Source: Ramicandelaber brevisporus (taxonomy: Eukaryota > Kickxellomycota > Ramicandelaberales > Ramicandelaberaceae). From it: a stretch of 47,479 nucleotides of DNA. The stretch covers positions 15,487 through 62,965 of the forward strand of contig MU602752.1 in assembly GCA_025201865.1 (NCBI GenBank). Reading direction: 5' to 3'. Below the pieces are notes generated by a model. It was not told where the DNA came from. It ran no database searches and saw nothing but the letters and a program-made list of their open reading frames with translations. Below, piece by piece: positions 1-9,560 of the stretch. Position 1 is the stretch's first letter. The number at the start of each line of letters is the position of its first letter. Position numbers and translations under genes: made by a program.

Positions 1-1703
1 TCGCTTCGAATGATGTCAATGTCAATGTCGGATATCCCTGTAGTTTCACAGACAGCGAGCCGCTCAAAGCACTCCACAAATGCTTTCAGAACAAGGATTC
101 GATTGATTGGTGTCACGTGGGCGACTTGATGCAGTCCAATTGAGCGAACTGTGGAGTTTCTCATGGGGGATAAACTGTTTACAAAGCTAGCTGTTTCAAG
201 CGTGATTCCAGCAGTGTTTTTGTATCCACTCCCAATGCCTACATCTCCGTCTCCATTAGCATAATCTTCCGTATCGAGCGTATCACTGTCTCCATCACTG
301 TCAGAATCATACTGTGGATCAAAACTGTGATATAGAAACTGAATGTTTTCCAAGCAAACATCAGCTAGCACTGGAGCACTAATAATTTCTTGAAGTGCAG
401 AGGATTCCAAATGCATGCAGTTGATATGAAACGAGCGCAGTTGATTGAAGGCAGATTGATGCAATAATGAACGCCTATATATTCGCCGCTGTTGCTGACT
501 AAAGATATAAGCCTTGGAGCGATATTTGATTGACAGTTTGGTCAACTTATGCAGAGTACGTCCTAGTTTGCTCAGGTTAATTTTCTCCAGTGAACTGCCA
601 CCATAACTAGATTTGTTATCCATAACCAATACCGCTAAATTTGAAAATACTGAAAGTTGTGGTACAATTTCCTCAAAACTGAAGTAGCCATTCATCTCCA
701 GTTTACAAACCGATGGCCAAGGATGAGAAAATGCTGGCAGAAAGATTTGAGCCCCTGGCTCTATACACTCATAGCATCCATCACTCAGCTTCAACTCACG
801 CACCGCTGGAAAATGTGATCCAAAATCAACTTGCAAACCTTCATTTTCCCATTTGTTACCACAGAAATCAAGGCTTAATTTGCTCAAAATTGGGAATGTG
901 AGGCATCGCTGGCTTTTCACAGAAGTTGCAATGTTCATGAACGTTCTTATAAATATATCAGAGGTGCATTCTATCCAATATGAATTAGAGCCATATACGC
1001 GTGTATAAGTATCCCACTCAGAAATGCTGCTCAATCACAATCACCATTTTTTATTACTCACGTCCAATTTACCACGTAACTTGAGTGTAAGACGACTGCT
1101 ACTATCACGAGATGACGCTAGCATTGTAAAAGCCTTATTCACGTGAGTTGTAAGTACACACACATCATCTACATCCCATTCAATTGCTCTCAATCCAGCT
1201 TCCTTCCTCATGAGTTTATAGAGCCATATAACGACTTTATCAAAAGTATCGCTATTATTTTTATAATGCGACTTATCTTGAACAATAATGCTTAGAAAGC
1301 ACAGAGAATCAAACCACTCGTCTCGCGTACCCTCAATCACACGCACCAGTTTATCTATTGGTATCCATAAATGAGTGATACAAACAAACACGTCTTCCAA
1401 GTTATCTGGAATGCGGAGATTCCAGCTTGCGTTCACACGACGCACAAAACGACCATAAATACAAAGTGCATCCAGTCTCAGCTCTTGTGTATTATATTTA
1501 TCAGTGTACCAGTAAGATTTTGGTAAGTTATCAAGACGACGCCAAACTGAAGATGCAAACAACTCCTGAAATGCAGAATTGACAGACAGAACAGGCACAG
1601 CTTCGCTTCGAGTGAACCATTCAGCTATGAGTTCCAGTAGCTCGTACGGCAGTTGGAACAATAGAGCACCAAGACTGATAGTCGTCTCTTCAAGATAAGA
1701 CAT
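1..1703 (-). CDS. F-box / leucine-rich-repeat-like protein, 3' end outside window
   Basis: This is a probable substrate adaptor of an SCF-type ubiquitin ligase. The start is taken as the ATG at 1703 (MSYLEETTIS). It is followed at about residues 12-58 by an F-box-like segment (LPYELLELIAEWF ... VWRRL), with the Leu-Pro start and Trp-Arg end typical of the fold. The first exon runs to 1062. A GTGAGT donor at 1061 and an AG at 1017 remove 45 nt in phase 0, and the frame then stays open to base 1. The downstream part has irregular leucine-rich segments, for example KLTKLSIKY and NQLRSFHIN, as in F-box/LRR proteins, and an acidic loop (DSDSDGDSDT). The C-terminus is missing because the window begins inside the gene. 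The F-box call is by pattern; the substrate is unknown. Confidence 0.6.
1017..1061 (-). other. spliceosomal intron in the F-box gene
   Basis: On the minus strand the reading frame reaches a stop (TGA at 1041-1043) just after a consensus GTGAGT donor at 1061. Resuming at the TGG codon after the AG at 1017 gives an open frame of about 1 kb that continues the same leucine-rich style. The nearer CAG acceptor would leave the wrong frame. An intron of about 45 nt is short but plausible for a compact fungal genome. Confidence 0.6.
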
Positions 1704-1711
1704 GTAGCTGC

Positions 1712-1759
<48 letters not shown>

Positions 1760-2115
1760 TAGTAGTGGTGGTGGTAGTGATATTCGACCTGTTTCTTCTT
1801 TTCGCGATGAGTGCGAATAACAAGCAAGAAAACAAGGGCAAGGCAAGCCACACCTTGTGTTACTGGAAACTTCTCTTAAGAAAGGTAGTCTAAAATTAAC
1901 TAAGCCACGGGTTATGTCAGTGATTGCAGGCAACCCAAAAATAAAAAGAAAGCCGAGGTGCTGAAAGGAGGCGCGGAATTAGTGCATAGATTCGTCATAG
2001 ATGCTGTTGCTGGGGAGAATTAGGAGAAAATGATAACGAAATCACTTTAATTAGAAGGAAGCTAGTTACCAATATAAATTAAAAGTAAAAATTAAAATAG
2101 AAGTTGACAGCAGAA
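1704..2115. promoter_or_regulatory. intergenic: F-box gene promoter and APC4 3' flank
   Basis: This 412-bp gap separates two minus-strand genes. It holds the TAG microsatellite and AT-rich sequence near 2030-2100 that probably contains the APC4 polyadenylation region (plus strand is rich in TTAAAA-type sequence). No RNA gene or further ORF is convincing. Confidence 0.5.
1712..1779. repeat. (TAG)n trinucleotide microsatellite
   Basis: About 22 units of TAG, with a few TGG interruptions, lie immediately upstream of the chosen F-box start, so the tract falls in the 5' UTR. Read in frame on the minus strand it would encode a long threonine run, but the only in-frame start above it is a GTG. Confidence 0.9.
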
Positions 2116-4617
2116 TTAGGAAGTAAATAAAGCTAGTTTGTGATTCTGGTTAAAGAGCACAGCAATGCGAGTGCCATTATCAATGCGCAATGAAAGCTTC
2201 TTTGCATCAAATTTTAGTGGGAATCTCCAATAATCTGACAGTGGCAACTTGTACTCCATATTCTGACCAGTTGGGTTTAGAGTTGATGTGTTTACGATGC
2301 CAACGCATGTCCCAATATCATCGTCGCCTTTGAGAAGAAGAGCCAGTCGATACGAATCAACAAAGCGAGATGATACAATGTCCCATTCGAGCTGAGTTGA
2401 TTCACCATCAATAACTGCTGGAGTTGCTGCATAATACTCACCAATCTGGATGCCATCAAGTGTTTGAATTTTGAGAATATTGGATGCGACTGTAGCTACA
2501 AAACCAGAGTTGTTTCTTGTACATGAAACTGCCCAACGAGCAGCAACATCATCATCGTCTTCATTATCAGATGGCACAAGCAGTGTGCTTTGCGACACGG
2601 CCAATGAGCTGAGGTGATTTCGGAGACTTTCTGCAGGAGTTTTGAACACACTTGTCACCATTAATCTCAGCACTCTAATAGTACTCTGAATGCTAGGCTG
2701 AATGCTGGGCAGCTGACTGGGAGTGGTTGCATTGATGATTGCTGCCAAGCCGTGCTTATTGCTGCTGCTGCTTGTCATTGTTATTGAACGGAAGAACATG
2801 TCACATGCATCATTACACCGAGAAATGGTATCGTCGCTGTTCATATCCAAGTTGTCAATATCATTATCATCGTCATCGTCATCGTCTCCATATCCAGCCT
2901 GTTGTTCAAGAGACAGCAAGACACTGGCAGTATCCATCATAATTGAAGGAATTGGGTCGTTTCGTAGTTTACCACTTGTAATGAATTGAACAACTCTTGC
3001 TACATCAATGTTTGTGGACGGCGGCTTAGTCTTTGATGCTTCCTCTTCAGCGGATTCATTATCATCGCCGCGGGTTGCAGCCAGTCGAGTTAATCTCTCC
3101 GTAACCACATGAATCCAAGAAATAAAATCACGAAACTGAGACTGAAGCGAATGGGTAACTTCGAATAACTGATCACATCTAATATATAACCATCCAAGAG
3201 TGGCCGTCAATCTATTCAATCCATCCTTATCCATGCTCACTGCACTCGAGGGTGTCACTTTATGCAAATTTTCAGTGTAGAGTAGCATTCTTGTGATGAT
3301 TGGCTGCAGCGATTCTCTGAGTCTAATCAGTATCGAAGTACAACCAGTGTCTATGGAGGTTGACCACTGACGCAAGTGATTTCCAGCCAAATCGTGTTGA
3401 ATGAACTGGTCAACAGCAGGAGATGGAACACCAGTCGCGAATACGGATAATAGTTCAGTCTCAGCCGTTACATCTTCTCTTCCTTGCTGCAATATGGATT
3501 CATCCAACTTTTTAACCTGACGCAAGTTAACTTCTTTAATCTCACTTTTCCAATCTTTAATCAGCTGATTGATTGCATTGTCCAACTCTCCAAGCAATCT
3601 AGTCAACACTAATGATTCATTTGCTATAATTGTAGTCTGTGGTAAAGACTCAGAAAGGACATTCAATCTGAACTGATGCAATCTCAATTGCTGTTGTTCA
3701 TCATGCTTGACAATAACAACGAGGTGTGTCATATCCTCAGCAATACTCGCATCGATAATGTCACACTTATCGTCACCATCACATTCAATCTGGCCAATCG
3801 ATCCAATGTTAAATGTGCCTGATAAATTCAAGTGGATGTTGCCAGATGCTGATATTGACACAATCACATCCGCGCCATCCTTTGATATCGACAGTCCTGA
3901 AGTAGCTGCAGCTGCAGTGCTATTTAATGCAATGCGCTGTTCATCATCAAGTCGGCACTGCTGGCGCAATGATAGAGAAGCGGATATTATTGCATCTGGC
4001 TCCAATCCGACTGGTGCGAGTGGTGGCAAAAGTCTCTCCGGATCAATCTCACTCCGGTTTACATCGGCGTGGCTTTTGCACCAAATTATACGCGTCACCT
4101 TTGCTGAAGTTGATGCTGAAGCTGTTGATGACGATGATTGGACTGCTCGGTATTGATGAAGCTCCCGCCCCGTTTCGGTAGAATATAATCGAATCACTCC
4201 ATCGGTATGTCCAATAGCGAGCACTTGGCCATCGGGACGCCATGCCATCGAACATGGTTCAGTACCCGATGATGATGCTGATGATGCTAATGATGGACCA
4301 AACAGCCAGACGCGTTGACCATTGAGACGCGCGACCAGTACATATGTGCTCGTTTTCTGAGAACTACTGCTGTTGCTGCTGCCGCTGTTGTCACTGTTGC
4401 TCGCGGAAGAGGCTTGAAGGAGGATCGCGGCGAGATCAAGGGTCGGGTTCCAGACCACTTGGAGCGCCTTTTCACGAAGCCTCCGTTCCGTCGATAGAAC
4501 GACTGTGTGGCCACTGCAGTCGCTTATCGCGTAAGCGGTCTGCTGTTGCAGTAACTGCTGTTGCTGTTGTAGCTGCTGTTGTGCTGACTGTGCTGACTGT
4601 GTGTTGTTTGTTTGCAT
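2116..4617 (-). CDS. APC4: anaphase-promoting complex subunit 4
   Basis: This is a scaffold subunit of the APC/C ubiquitin ligase that drives anaphase and mitotic exit. The protein has 833 residues. After a Gln-rich N-terminus (residues 1-30) comes the ANAPC4 WD40-type region at about 45-165, with VVWNPTLDLAAILL, CSMAWRPDGQVLAIGHTDG and IRLYSTETGRE. The APC4 helical domain covers about 335-545 and contains the family landmark FATGVPSPAVDQFIQHDL near residue 395, followed by the LRQWSTSIDTG stretch. A beta-rich region ending in VLFNQNHKLALFTS closes the protein. Low-complexity inserts (Ser near 80, Asp near 575-590) make it somewhat longer than animal APC4. It is intronless and divergent from ERG25 across 396 bp. 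The identification rests on the two-domain order and the TGVPSP motif. Confidence 0.85.
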   Translation of the reverse strand: MQTNNTQSAQSAQQQLQQQQQLLQQQTAYAISDCSGHTVVLSTERRLREKALQVVWNPTLDLAAILLQASSASNSDNSGSSNSSSSQKTSTYVLVARLNGQRVWLFGPSLASSASSSGTEPCSMAWRPDGQVLAIGHTDGVIRLYSTETGRELHQYRAVQSSSSTASASTSAKVTRIIWCKSHADVNRSEIDPERLLPPLAPVGLEPDAIISASLSLRQQCRLDDEQRIALNSTAAAATSGLSISKDGADVIVSISASGNIHLNLSGTFNIGSIGQIECDGDDKCDIIDASIAEDMTHLVVIVKHDEQQQLRLHQFRLNVLSESLPQTTIIANESLVLTRLLGELDNAINQLIKDWKSEIKEVNLRQVKKLDESILQQGREDVTAETELLSVFATGVPSPAVDQFIQHDLAGNHLRQWSTSIDTGCTSILIRLRESLQPIITRMLLYTENLHKVTPSSAVSMDKDGLNRLTATLGWLYIRCDQLFEVTHSLQSQFRDFISWIHVVTERLTRLAATRGDDNESAEEEASKTKPPSTNIDVARVVQFITSGKLRNDPIPSIMMDTASVLLSLEQQAGYGDDDDDDDNDIDNLDMNSDDTISRCNDACDMFFRSITMTSSSSNKHGLAAIINATTPSQLPSIQPSIQSTIRVLRLMVTSVFKTPAESLRNHLSSLAVSQSTLLVPSDNEDDDDVAARWAVSCTRNNSGFVATVASNILKIQTLDGIQIGEYYAATPAVIDGESTQLEWDIVSSRFVDSYRLALLLKGDDDIGTCVGIVNTSTLNPTGQNMEYKLPLSDYWRFPLKFDAKKLSLRIDNGTRIAVLFNQNHKLALFTS

Positions 4618-5013
4618 AGTTGTGTTCTAATTTTTCGAATGCTGCGTTATTGGTTGGCGATGAAAGAAGCCCCGTGGAATGACAGTTGGAGGTGGTCTGA
4701 CGAGGTTGAAGCTGTTGAAAATATGAAGCTGTTGACTCGGTACAAATATGCGGGGAGAGGGGGGAGAGGGCAGATCAAAATAGCTTCCTTCTGGTTCCTG
4801 CATCTCTCTCTCTCCTTTACACTAGTCCCCACCAACTTACTCAACCTCACTATTGCTCACACCACACCACACACACACTTTTGCTCTGTTCTGTTCTGAT
4901 ACAGCTGATATCAACCAACTCGCTCACTCGCTCACTCACTCGCTCACTCACTCACTCACTCACTAGCTAGCTATAGCTGACTGACCGACTTGTCTGATTG
5001 ATTGATTGATATT
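4618..5013. promoter_or_regulatory. bidirectional promoter region between APC4 and ERG25
   Basis: This 396-bp space is shared by two divergent genes. It contains a CT tract (about 4803-4815), CA repeats (about 4859-4878), an imperfect CTCA/CTCG tetranucleotide array (about 4919-4963) and GATT repeats just before the ERG25 ATG. I see no clear TATA box for either gene. No conserved ORF was found. Confidence 0.6.
4919..4963. repeat. (CTCA)n imperfect tetranucleotide repeat
   Basis: Roughly eleven CTCA units, interrupted by CTCG, end in CTAGCTAGCTATAGCT. The array lies 50-95 bp upstream of the ERG25 start, probably in its leader or core promoter. Confidence 0.85.
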
Positions 5014-5943
5014 ATGGAGGCTATCGCTGCTAATCTCGGCCGCCTTCAGGGCTTTGTCCTTGATCACTACGAGCCGCACATCGTCAACGCGACCACTCTG
5101 GTTCCACCTGGCCACACTCCCAACTTTCTCGAGCAGCAGTGGCTGAATATGTTCGATGGACGCGACGAGCTCCTGACGGTGACCGTCTTCTCGTTTGTGT
5201 TCCACGAGCTGGTGTACTTTGGCCGCTTCCTGCCATTCTGGGCATGCGATTTCATTCCGTTCTTCCGCAAGTACAAGATCCAGGATAACAAGGAGAACAC
5301 TGGCCCTCAGATTTGGAAGTGCTTCAAGCATCTCTTGTTTGCCCATTTCTTCATCCAGCTGCCAATGATGCTTGGCTTCCAGCCGATGGCTCGCATGTTT
5401 GGCATGAAGGTTGCTGAGGTTCCTTTCCCATCTCTCGGTGCCATGGCCTTCCAGATTGCGCTCTTCTTCCTCTTTGAGGACTTCTGGCACTACTGGATGC
5501 ACCGCGCCATGCACTACGGCCCACTCTACAAGCACATCCACAAGGTCCATCATGAATACTCTGCTCCATTTGGTCTCGCTGCCGAGTACGCTCACCCACT
5601 CGAGACGCTCATCCTTGGCCAAGGCACCATTCTGGGTCCACTCATGTACGTCACCGTCACCGGCGACTTGCACTTTATCACCGTCATCATCTGGGTCATG
5701 GTCCGCCTTGTCCAGGCCGTGGATGCCCACTCTGGCTATGACTTCCCGTGGTCCCTCCATAACTTTTTGCCGTTCTGGGCCGGTGCTGATCACCACGATT
5801 ACCATCACATGACCTTCCTTAACAACTTCTCATCGAGCTTCCGCTGGTGGGATACCATGTTTGGCACCGATACCAAGTATCATGCCCACAAGGCCAAAAT
5901 CGCTGCCGCTGCTGATGATGCTAAGGCGCGTAAGGCCCAGTAA
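5014..5943 (+). CDS. ERG25: C-4 methylsterol monooxygenase (ERG25/MSMO1 type)
   Basis: This is an ER-membrane diiron oxidase that removes C-4 methyl groups from 4,4-dimethylzymosterol-type sterols in ergosterol synthesis. It has 309 residues from the ATG at 5014; the upstream in-frame TTG at 5002 is not needed. The three histidine boxes that bind iron are present: HYWMH (159-163), HKVHH (176-180) and HHDYHH (260-265). The family signatures APFGLAAEYAHPLET and QAVDAHSGYDFPWSLH also match ERG25. Hydrophobic segments precede and separate the boxes. The C-terminus is Lys/Ala-rich and charged, and I see no canonical C-terminal KKxx retrieval signal. Codons are strongly biased (CCA for Pro, GGC, AAG, CTC), like the next two genes, which suggests high expression. 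It is divergent from APC4. Confidence 0.93.
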   Translation: MEAIAANLGRLQGFVLDHYEPHIVNATTLVPPGHTPNFLEQQWLNMFDGRDELLTVTVFSFVFHELVYFGRFLPFWACDFIPFFRKYKIQDNKENTGPQIWKCFKHLLFAHFFIQLPMMLGFQPMARMFGMKVAEVPFPSLGAMAFQIALFFLFEDFWHYWMHRAMHYGPLYKHIHKVHHEYSAPFGLAAEYAHPLETLILGQGTILGPLMYVTVTGDLHFITVIIWVMVRLVQAVDAHSGYDFPWSLHNFLPFWAGADHHDYHHMTFLNNFSSSFRWWDTMFGTDTKYHAHKAKIAAAADDAKARKAQ

Positions 5944-6454
5944 AGGGCTTCCTCCACCGCCAACAACATCAACATCACCAACAACAACATCACCATCAAC
6001 AACAATATTGCTTAAATCCAGTTACCTTACCATTTTTTATCCTTTTTCTGTCTCTTTCTCTTCCTGTTTCTCTTTTTCGTTGTCGCGATGCTCATCATTT
6101 CTATGGCTTGTCCTTGTGTTTTGCTGCATTTGCGCAAATGCCTGGCGCCTGACATTGCACCCTTTTTATTGAACCATAACACGTCCCCTGAATAACATCC
6201 AAAACGGATATGAATGTGGATTAAGATGTAAATGTCACAAATAGTGTGGTGCGCAGCAGTTGAGTCATGATTATGTGCATCCAGGCTTCGTGCTCATGTG
6301 CTTGTATAGATACCCACCAAGCCAAACAGACGATGCTGGAAGCAAGCAACTCGCAACAACAACAACAACAACAAACAAAAACAAAAACAAAAACAGAAAA
6401 AACAGAAGAAAACAATAAAAAAGAAAGAAAGAACACTTGTAGATCGAACTTAGC
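5944..6454. promoter_or_regulatory. intergenic: ERG25 3' UTR and GluRS promoter/leader
   Basis: This 511-bp gap lies between two plus-strand genes. It begins with ACC/ACAACA-type repeats (5948-6007), then a T-rich stretch (6035-6080) that probably ends the ERG25 transcript. A purine-rich leader with CAA repeats (6352-6374) and AAAACA/GAAA runs leads to the GluRS ATG. No TATA box or further gene is convincing. Confidence 0.55.
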
Positions 6455-8938
6455 ATGCCAGCCGTCAAGATCGCTCTTAAGGCAGCACCAGTTGCCTGGT
6501 CAGTAATCGCAGCTGCCCAGCTGATCAACAGCTCGGTCGGCGAGAGCACCATTGCCCTCGAGTTTGTAAACGACAGCAAGATCGACGGCAAAGCCACCGC
6601 CGCCGTGTTTGGCGACGTGTCTGGCACCGAGGCTGTCCTTGACGCACTGCAGAAGGCACATCCAACCGTCGTGGCGGCTGCTCGCACGCCAGCTGGTCAG
6701 CAATGGCTCGCCAACGCCACTTCTGGCGACCTCGCTGCCACCGACTTCCGCAAGTTTGGTGTTGCACTCGAGTCGCTCGACCACTATCTGACACTGCGCT
6801 CCCTCGCTGACGGATACACTCTGTCCATTGTTGACCTCGGTCTGTGGGGAGCACTGAAGGCATCGGCCATCTTCAACAAGAACCTGAAGGCCAATCCAAG
6901 CGGCAGCGAGAACGGTCCACTTGGCGTCAATGTGTGCCGCTACTTCAACCACCTGTCATCTCTTGCCCAGCCATTCGAGGCCGCCGTAGCCACCCATGCT
7001 GCTGCTCAGGAGCGCGCTCGTGCCAAGCCAGCCGCCGCTGCTGGCGGTAACGCTGCTGCTGCTGGCCGCGCTGCTGACCAGGGCAAGTTTGTTGCACTGG
7101 AGGATGCCGTCAAAGGCCAGGTCGTTGTTCGCTTCCCACCAGAGCCATCCGGCTACCTGCACATTGGCCACGCCAAGGCTGCCATGCTGAACCAGTACTT
7201 TGCTCAGCACTACGAGGGCAAGCTTGTCGTGCGCTTCGACGACACCAACCCAACCAAAGAGAAGAGCGAGTTCGAGGAGGCCATCATCGAGGATCTCGAG
7301 CTTCTCGGCATCAAGGGCGACTTTGTCTCCCACACCTCCGACTACTTTGACCAGATGTACGAGTATGCCATCCAGCTGATCAAGAGCGGCAAGGCGTACG
7401 TCGACAACTCTGACCGCGAGACGATGCAGCAGCAGCGCATGGACGGCATCCCATCTGCATGCCGCGACCAGTCCGTTGAGGAGAACCTGCGTCGCTTCGA
7501 CGAGATGTTCCGTGGCACCGAGTTTGGCCAGACTTGCGCTCTGCGTGCCAAGATGAGCGTCGATGACAAGAACAAGGCCATGCGTGATCCAGTCATCTAC
7601 CGCTGCGTCCTGCAGCCACATCACATGACCGGTGACAAGTGGAAGATTTACCCAACCTACGACTTTGCCTGCCCAATTGTCGACAGCGTCGAGGGTGTTA
7701 CCCATGCTCTGCGCACAACCGAGTACAAGGACCGTGCTCCGCAGTACAAGTGGTTCTTGAAGAACCTCGGTCTGCGTGCCATCAAGATTTGGGAGTACAG
7801 CCGTGTCAACTTTGTGTACACTCTGCTCAGCAAGCGCAAGCTCCAGGCTCTTGTCGACCGCGGCGTCGTCACTGGCTGGGACGATCCACGATTCCCAACC
7901 GTCCGCGGTATTCGCCGCCGCGGCTTGACCATCGAGGCTCTGCGCCAGTACACTCTGATGCAGGGTGCTAGCCAGACTGTGCTCAACCTGGAGTGGGACA
8001 AGCTGTGGGCCGTCAACAAGAAGATTATTGATCCGGTTGCCCCACGCCACACTGCCGTTGATGTCGAGAATGTGTGCGTCGTCAAGCTGACTGGCGAAGG
8101 TGCCCCAGCTGCTGGCACCGTTGACCAGCGCCAGCTTGCTCGCCACAAGAAGAACCCAGAGCTTGGCGACAAGCAGTTTGCCTTCACCGACACCATCCTG
8201 CTGGACAAGGCCGACGCCGCCACCCTTGCTGTTGGCGAGGAGATTACTCTTGTCAACTGGGGCAATGCTATTGTGCGCAACATCACCAAGGATGCCGCTT
8301 CTGGTGCTGTCACTGCCATCGACATGGACTTGCACCTGGCCGGCGACTTCAAGAAGACGGAGAAGAAGCTGACATGGCTGGCTGATACTCGCGCTGTCGC
8401 CTCTGCTGCTCCAGTTGCTGCCACGCTGTTGACTTACGATTATCTCATCACCAAGAAGAAGCTCGAGGACGACGACAACCTGGATGACTTCTTGACCCCG
8501 GTTAGCGAGTTTGCCGTTGAGGCTCTTGTTGACCACGCCGCTGCTGAGCTCAAGAAGGGCGACATCATTCAGCTTGAGCGCCGCGGCTACTACATTGTCG
8601 ACCAGGCTTTCGATGCTGCCAACCCAGCCACCTCGATCAAGCTCATCAACATTCCAGACGGCAAGGCTGCCACTACCCAGTCCAAGGCTGCCGAGTCTGC
8701 CTCTCCATCGCCAGCTCCATCTGCCGCCAGCGGCGCTGCTACCAAGAGCCTGAGCGGCAAGGTCAAGCTGGCAAAGGCACCAAAGGGACCTGCTGCTGCT
8801 TCTCCATCTCCATCTCCAGCTGCAGCTGAGTCAAAGAGTAGCATGTACGCACTGGCCAACCCAGACCCACCAGTGCCAATGCCATCTCCGGAGCAAGTAT
8901 CTGATATGTTTGCAGCCCCAGTCATCATTAATAATTAA
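6455..8938 (+). CDS. GUS1: glutamyl-tRNA synthetase, cytosolic (eukaryotic type)
   Basis: This class I enzyme charges tRNA-Glu in the cytosol. It has 827 residues. Residues 1-190 form a GST-like N-terminal region, known in yeast GUS1 to dock on Arc1-type partners, followed by an Ala-rich linker. The catalytic core starts near 222 (VVVRFPPEPSGYLHIGH), with the HIGH motif at about 235-238 and the second signature LSKRKL at about 457-462. PTYDFACPIVDSVEGVTH and TLRTTEY are specific to GluRS rather than GlnRS. The anticodon-binding beta barrels run to IPDGK near 737, where family members usually stop. Here about 90 more Ala/Pro/Ser/Lys-rich residues follow. No ProRS domain follows, so this is a free GluRS. 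The gene is intronless with strongly biased codons. Confidence 0.93.
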   Translation: MPAVKIALKAAPVAWSVIAAAQLINSSVGESTIALEFVNDSKIDGKATAAVFGDVSGTEAVLDALQKAHPTVVAAARTPAGQQWLANATSGDLAATDFRKFGVALESLDHYLTLRSLADGYTLSIVDLGLWGALKASAIFNKNLKANPSGSENGPLGVNVCRYFNHLSSLAQPFEAAVATHAAAQERARAKPAAAAGGNAAAAGRAADQGKFVALEDAVKGQVVVRFPPEPSGYLHIGHAKAAMLNQYFAQHYEGKLVVRFDDTNPTKEKSEFEEAIIEDLELLGIKGDFVSHTSDYFDQMYEYAIQLIKSGKAYVDNSDRETMQQQRMDGIPSACRDQSVEENLRRFDEMFRGTEFGQTCALRAKMSVDDKNKAMRDPVIYRCVLQPHHMTGDKWKIYPTYDFACPIVDSVEGVTHALRTTEYKDRAPQYKWFLKNLGLRAIKIWEYSRVNFVYTLLSKRKLQALVDRGVVTGWDDPRFPTVRGIRRRGLTIEALRQYTLMQGASQTVLNLEWDKLWAVNKKIIDPVAPRHTAVDVENVCVVKLTGEGAPAAGTVDQRQLARHKKNPELGDKQFAFTDTILLDKADAATLAVGEEITLVNWGNAIVRNITKDAASGAVTAIDMDLHLAGDFKKTEKKLTWLADTRAVASAAPVAATLLTYDYLITKKKLEDDDNLDDFLTPVSEFAVEALVDHAAAELKKGDIIQLERRGYYIVDQAFDAANPATSIKLINIPDGKAATTQSKAAESASPSPAPSAASGAATKSLSGKVKLAKAPKGPAAASPSPSPAAAESKSSMYALANPDPPVPMPSPEQVSDMFAAPVIINN

Positions 8939-9560
8939 ACATCATTTCGCTTTTAACAACACCACCATGCGGACTCCATCATTTCGCACGGGCCATTTAC
9001 CACGTAAGGTCAAGTAACACGTTAACGGGGAAGCACAACAACGGATTTCTGCTCGGTATCATTTTTTTTTGTCTGGAGGGTTGGGATTGTGTGACACGAT
9101 CTCCTGTCGCAATGGCTGCTTTCTGCTTCTGCTGCGCAATTTGGCCATTGTGACATCCAATGATATCTGATGTGCTTAGTCAGAAGTGGCTATTCGGGCT
9201 AGTTTCGGTCAAGCAGGCAAGAAAAAAAGTCAACCGAGTGAGCAGTCGAGAAAAAAAAAGCAACTGATCGGACGCATGGAACTCAAGTCAGGGTAGTTTC
9301 CGGATCCGGGCGGCGTTTTGGTTGTTCAGTCGCCAAGACTGGAGACGACGGAGATAAATAGGCAGCACCTCCGACGATTCCACCAATGCTGCATGAACTG
9401 AATGAGTATCAAGTAACCACACAAATACACACATACACACATACACATACACGAGTACTCACTCACTCTAGAAACAACAACCACCCCGCCTCTCCTCTCA
9501 TCACATCATACCAACAACAACACTTGTAGATACACAGGCACAAACGCAGCTATCATCACC
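8939..9560. promoter_or_regulatory. intergenic: GluRS 3' flank and MFS transporter promoter
   Basis: This 622-bp region ends one plus-strand gene and starts the next. It holds a T8 run (9063-9070), the perfect palindrome CCGGATCCGG (9300-9309), a TATA-like AGATAAATA at 9352-9360, a CA/ACACAT array (about 9417-9450) and a CA/ACC-rich leader running to the ATG. No ORF in it looks real. Confidence 0.6.
9300..9309. promoter_or_regulatory. palindromic CGG-type site upstream of the transporter
   Basis: CCGGATCCGG is a perfect 10-bp inverted repeat containing CGG and CCG half-sites two bases apart, about 45 bp before the TATA-like box and 250 bp before the ATG. CGG half-sites are the usual target of fungal Zn2Cys6 regulators, which often control drug-efflux genes. 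That this is an operator is inference. Confidence 0.3.

Noticed and set aside
1041-1853. A longer F-box protein starting at 1853 with a hydrophobic leader and poly-Thr.
   Set aside because: The codon at 1853 is GTG, not ATG, and the poly-Thr is a TAG microsatellite. The ATG at 1703 directly precedes the F-box.
6956-8536. A 526-codon frame antisense to the GluRS gene.
   Set aside because: It is produced by the strong codon bias of GluRS (few stops in the complementary frame) and shows no protein-like features. The antisense frames over ERG25, the transporter (10134-11192) and LysRS (39303-40328) have the same cause.
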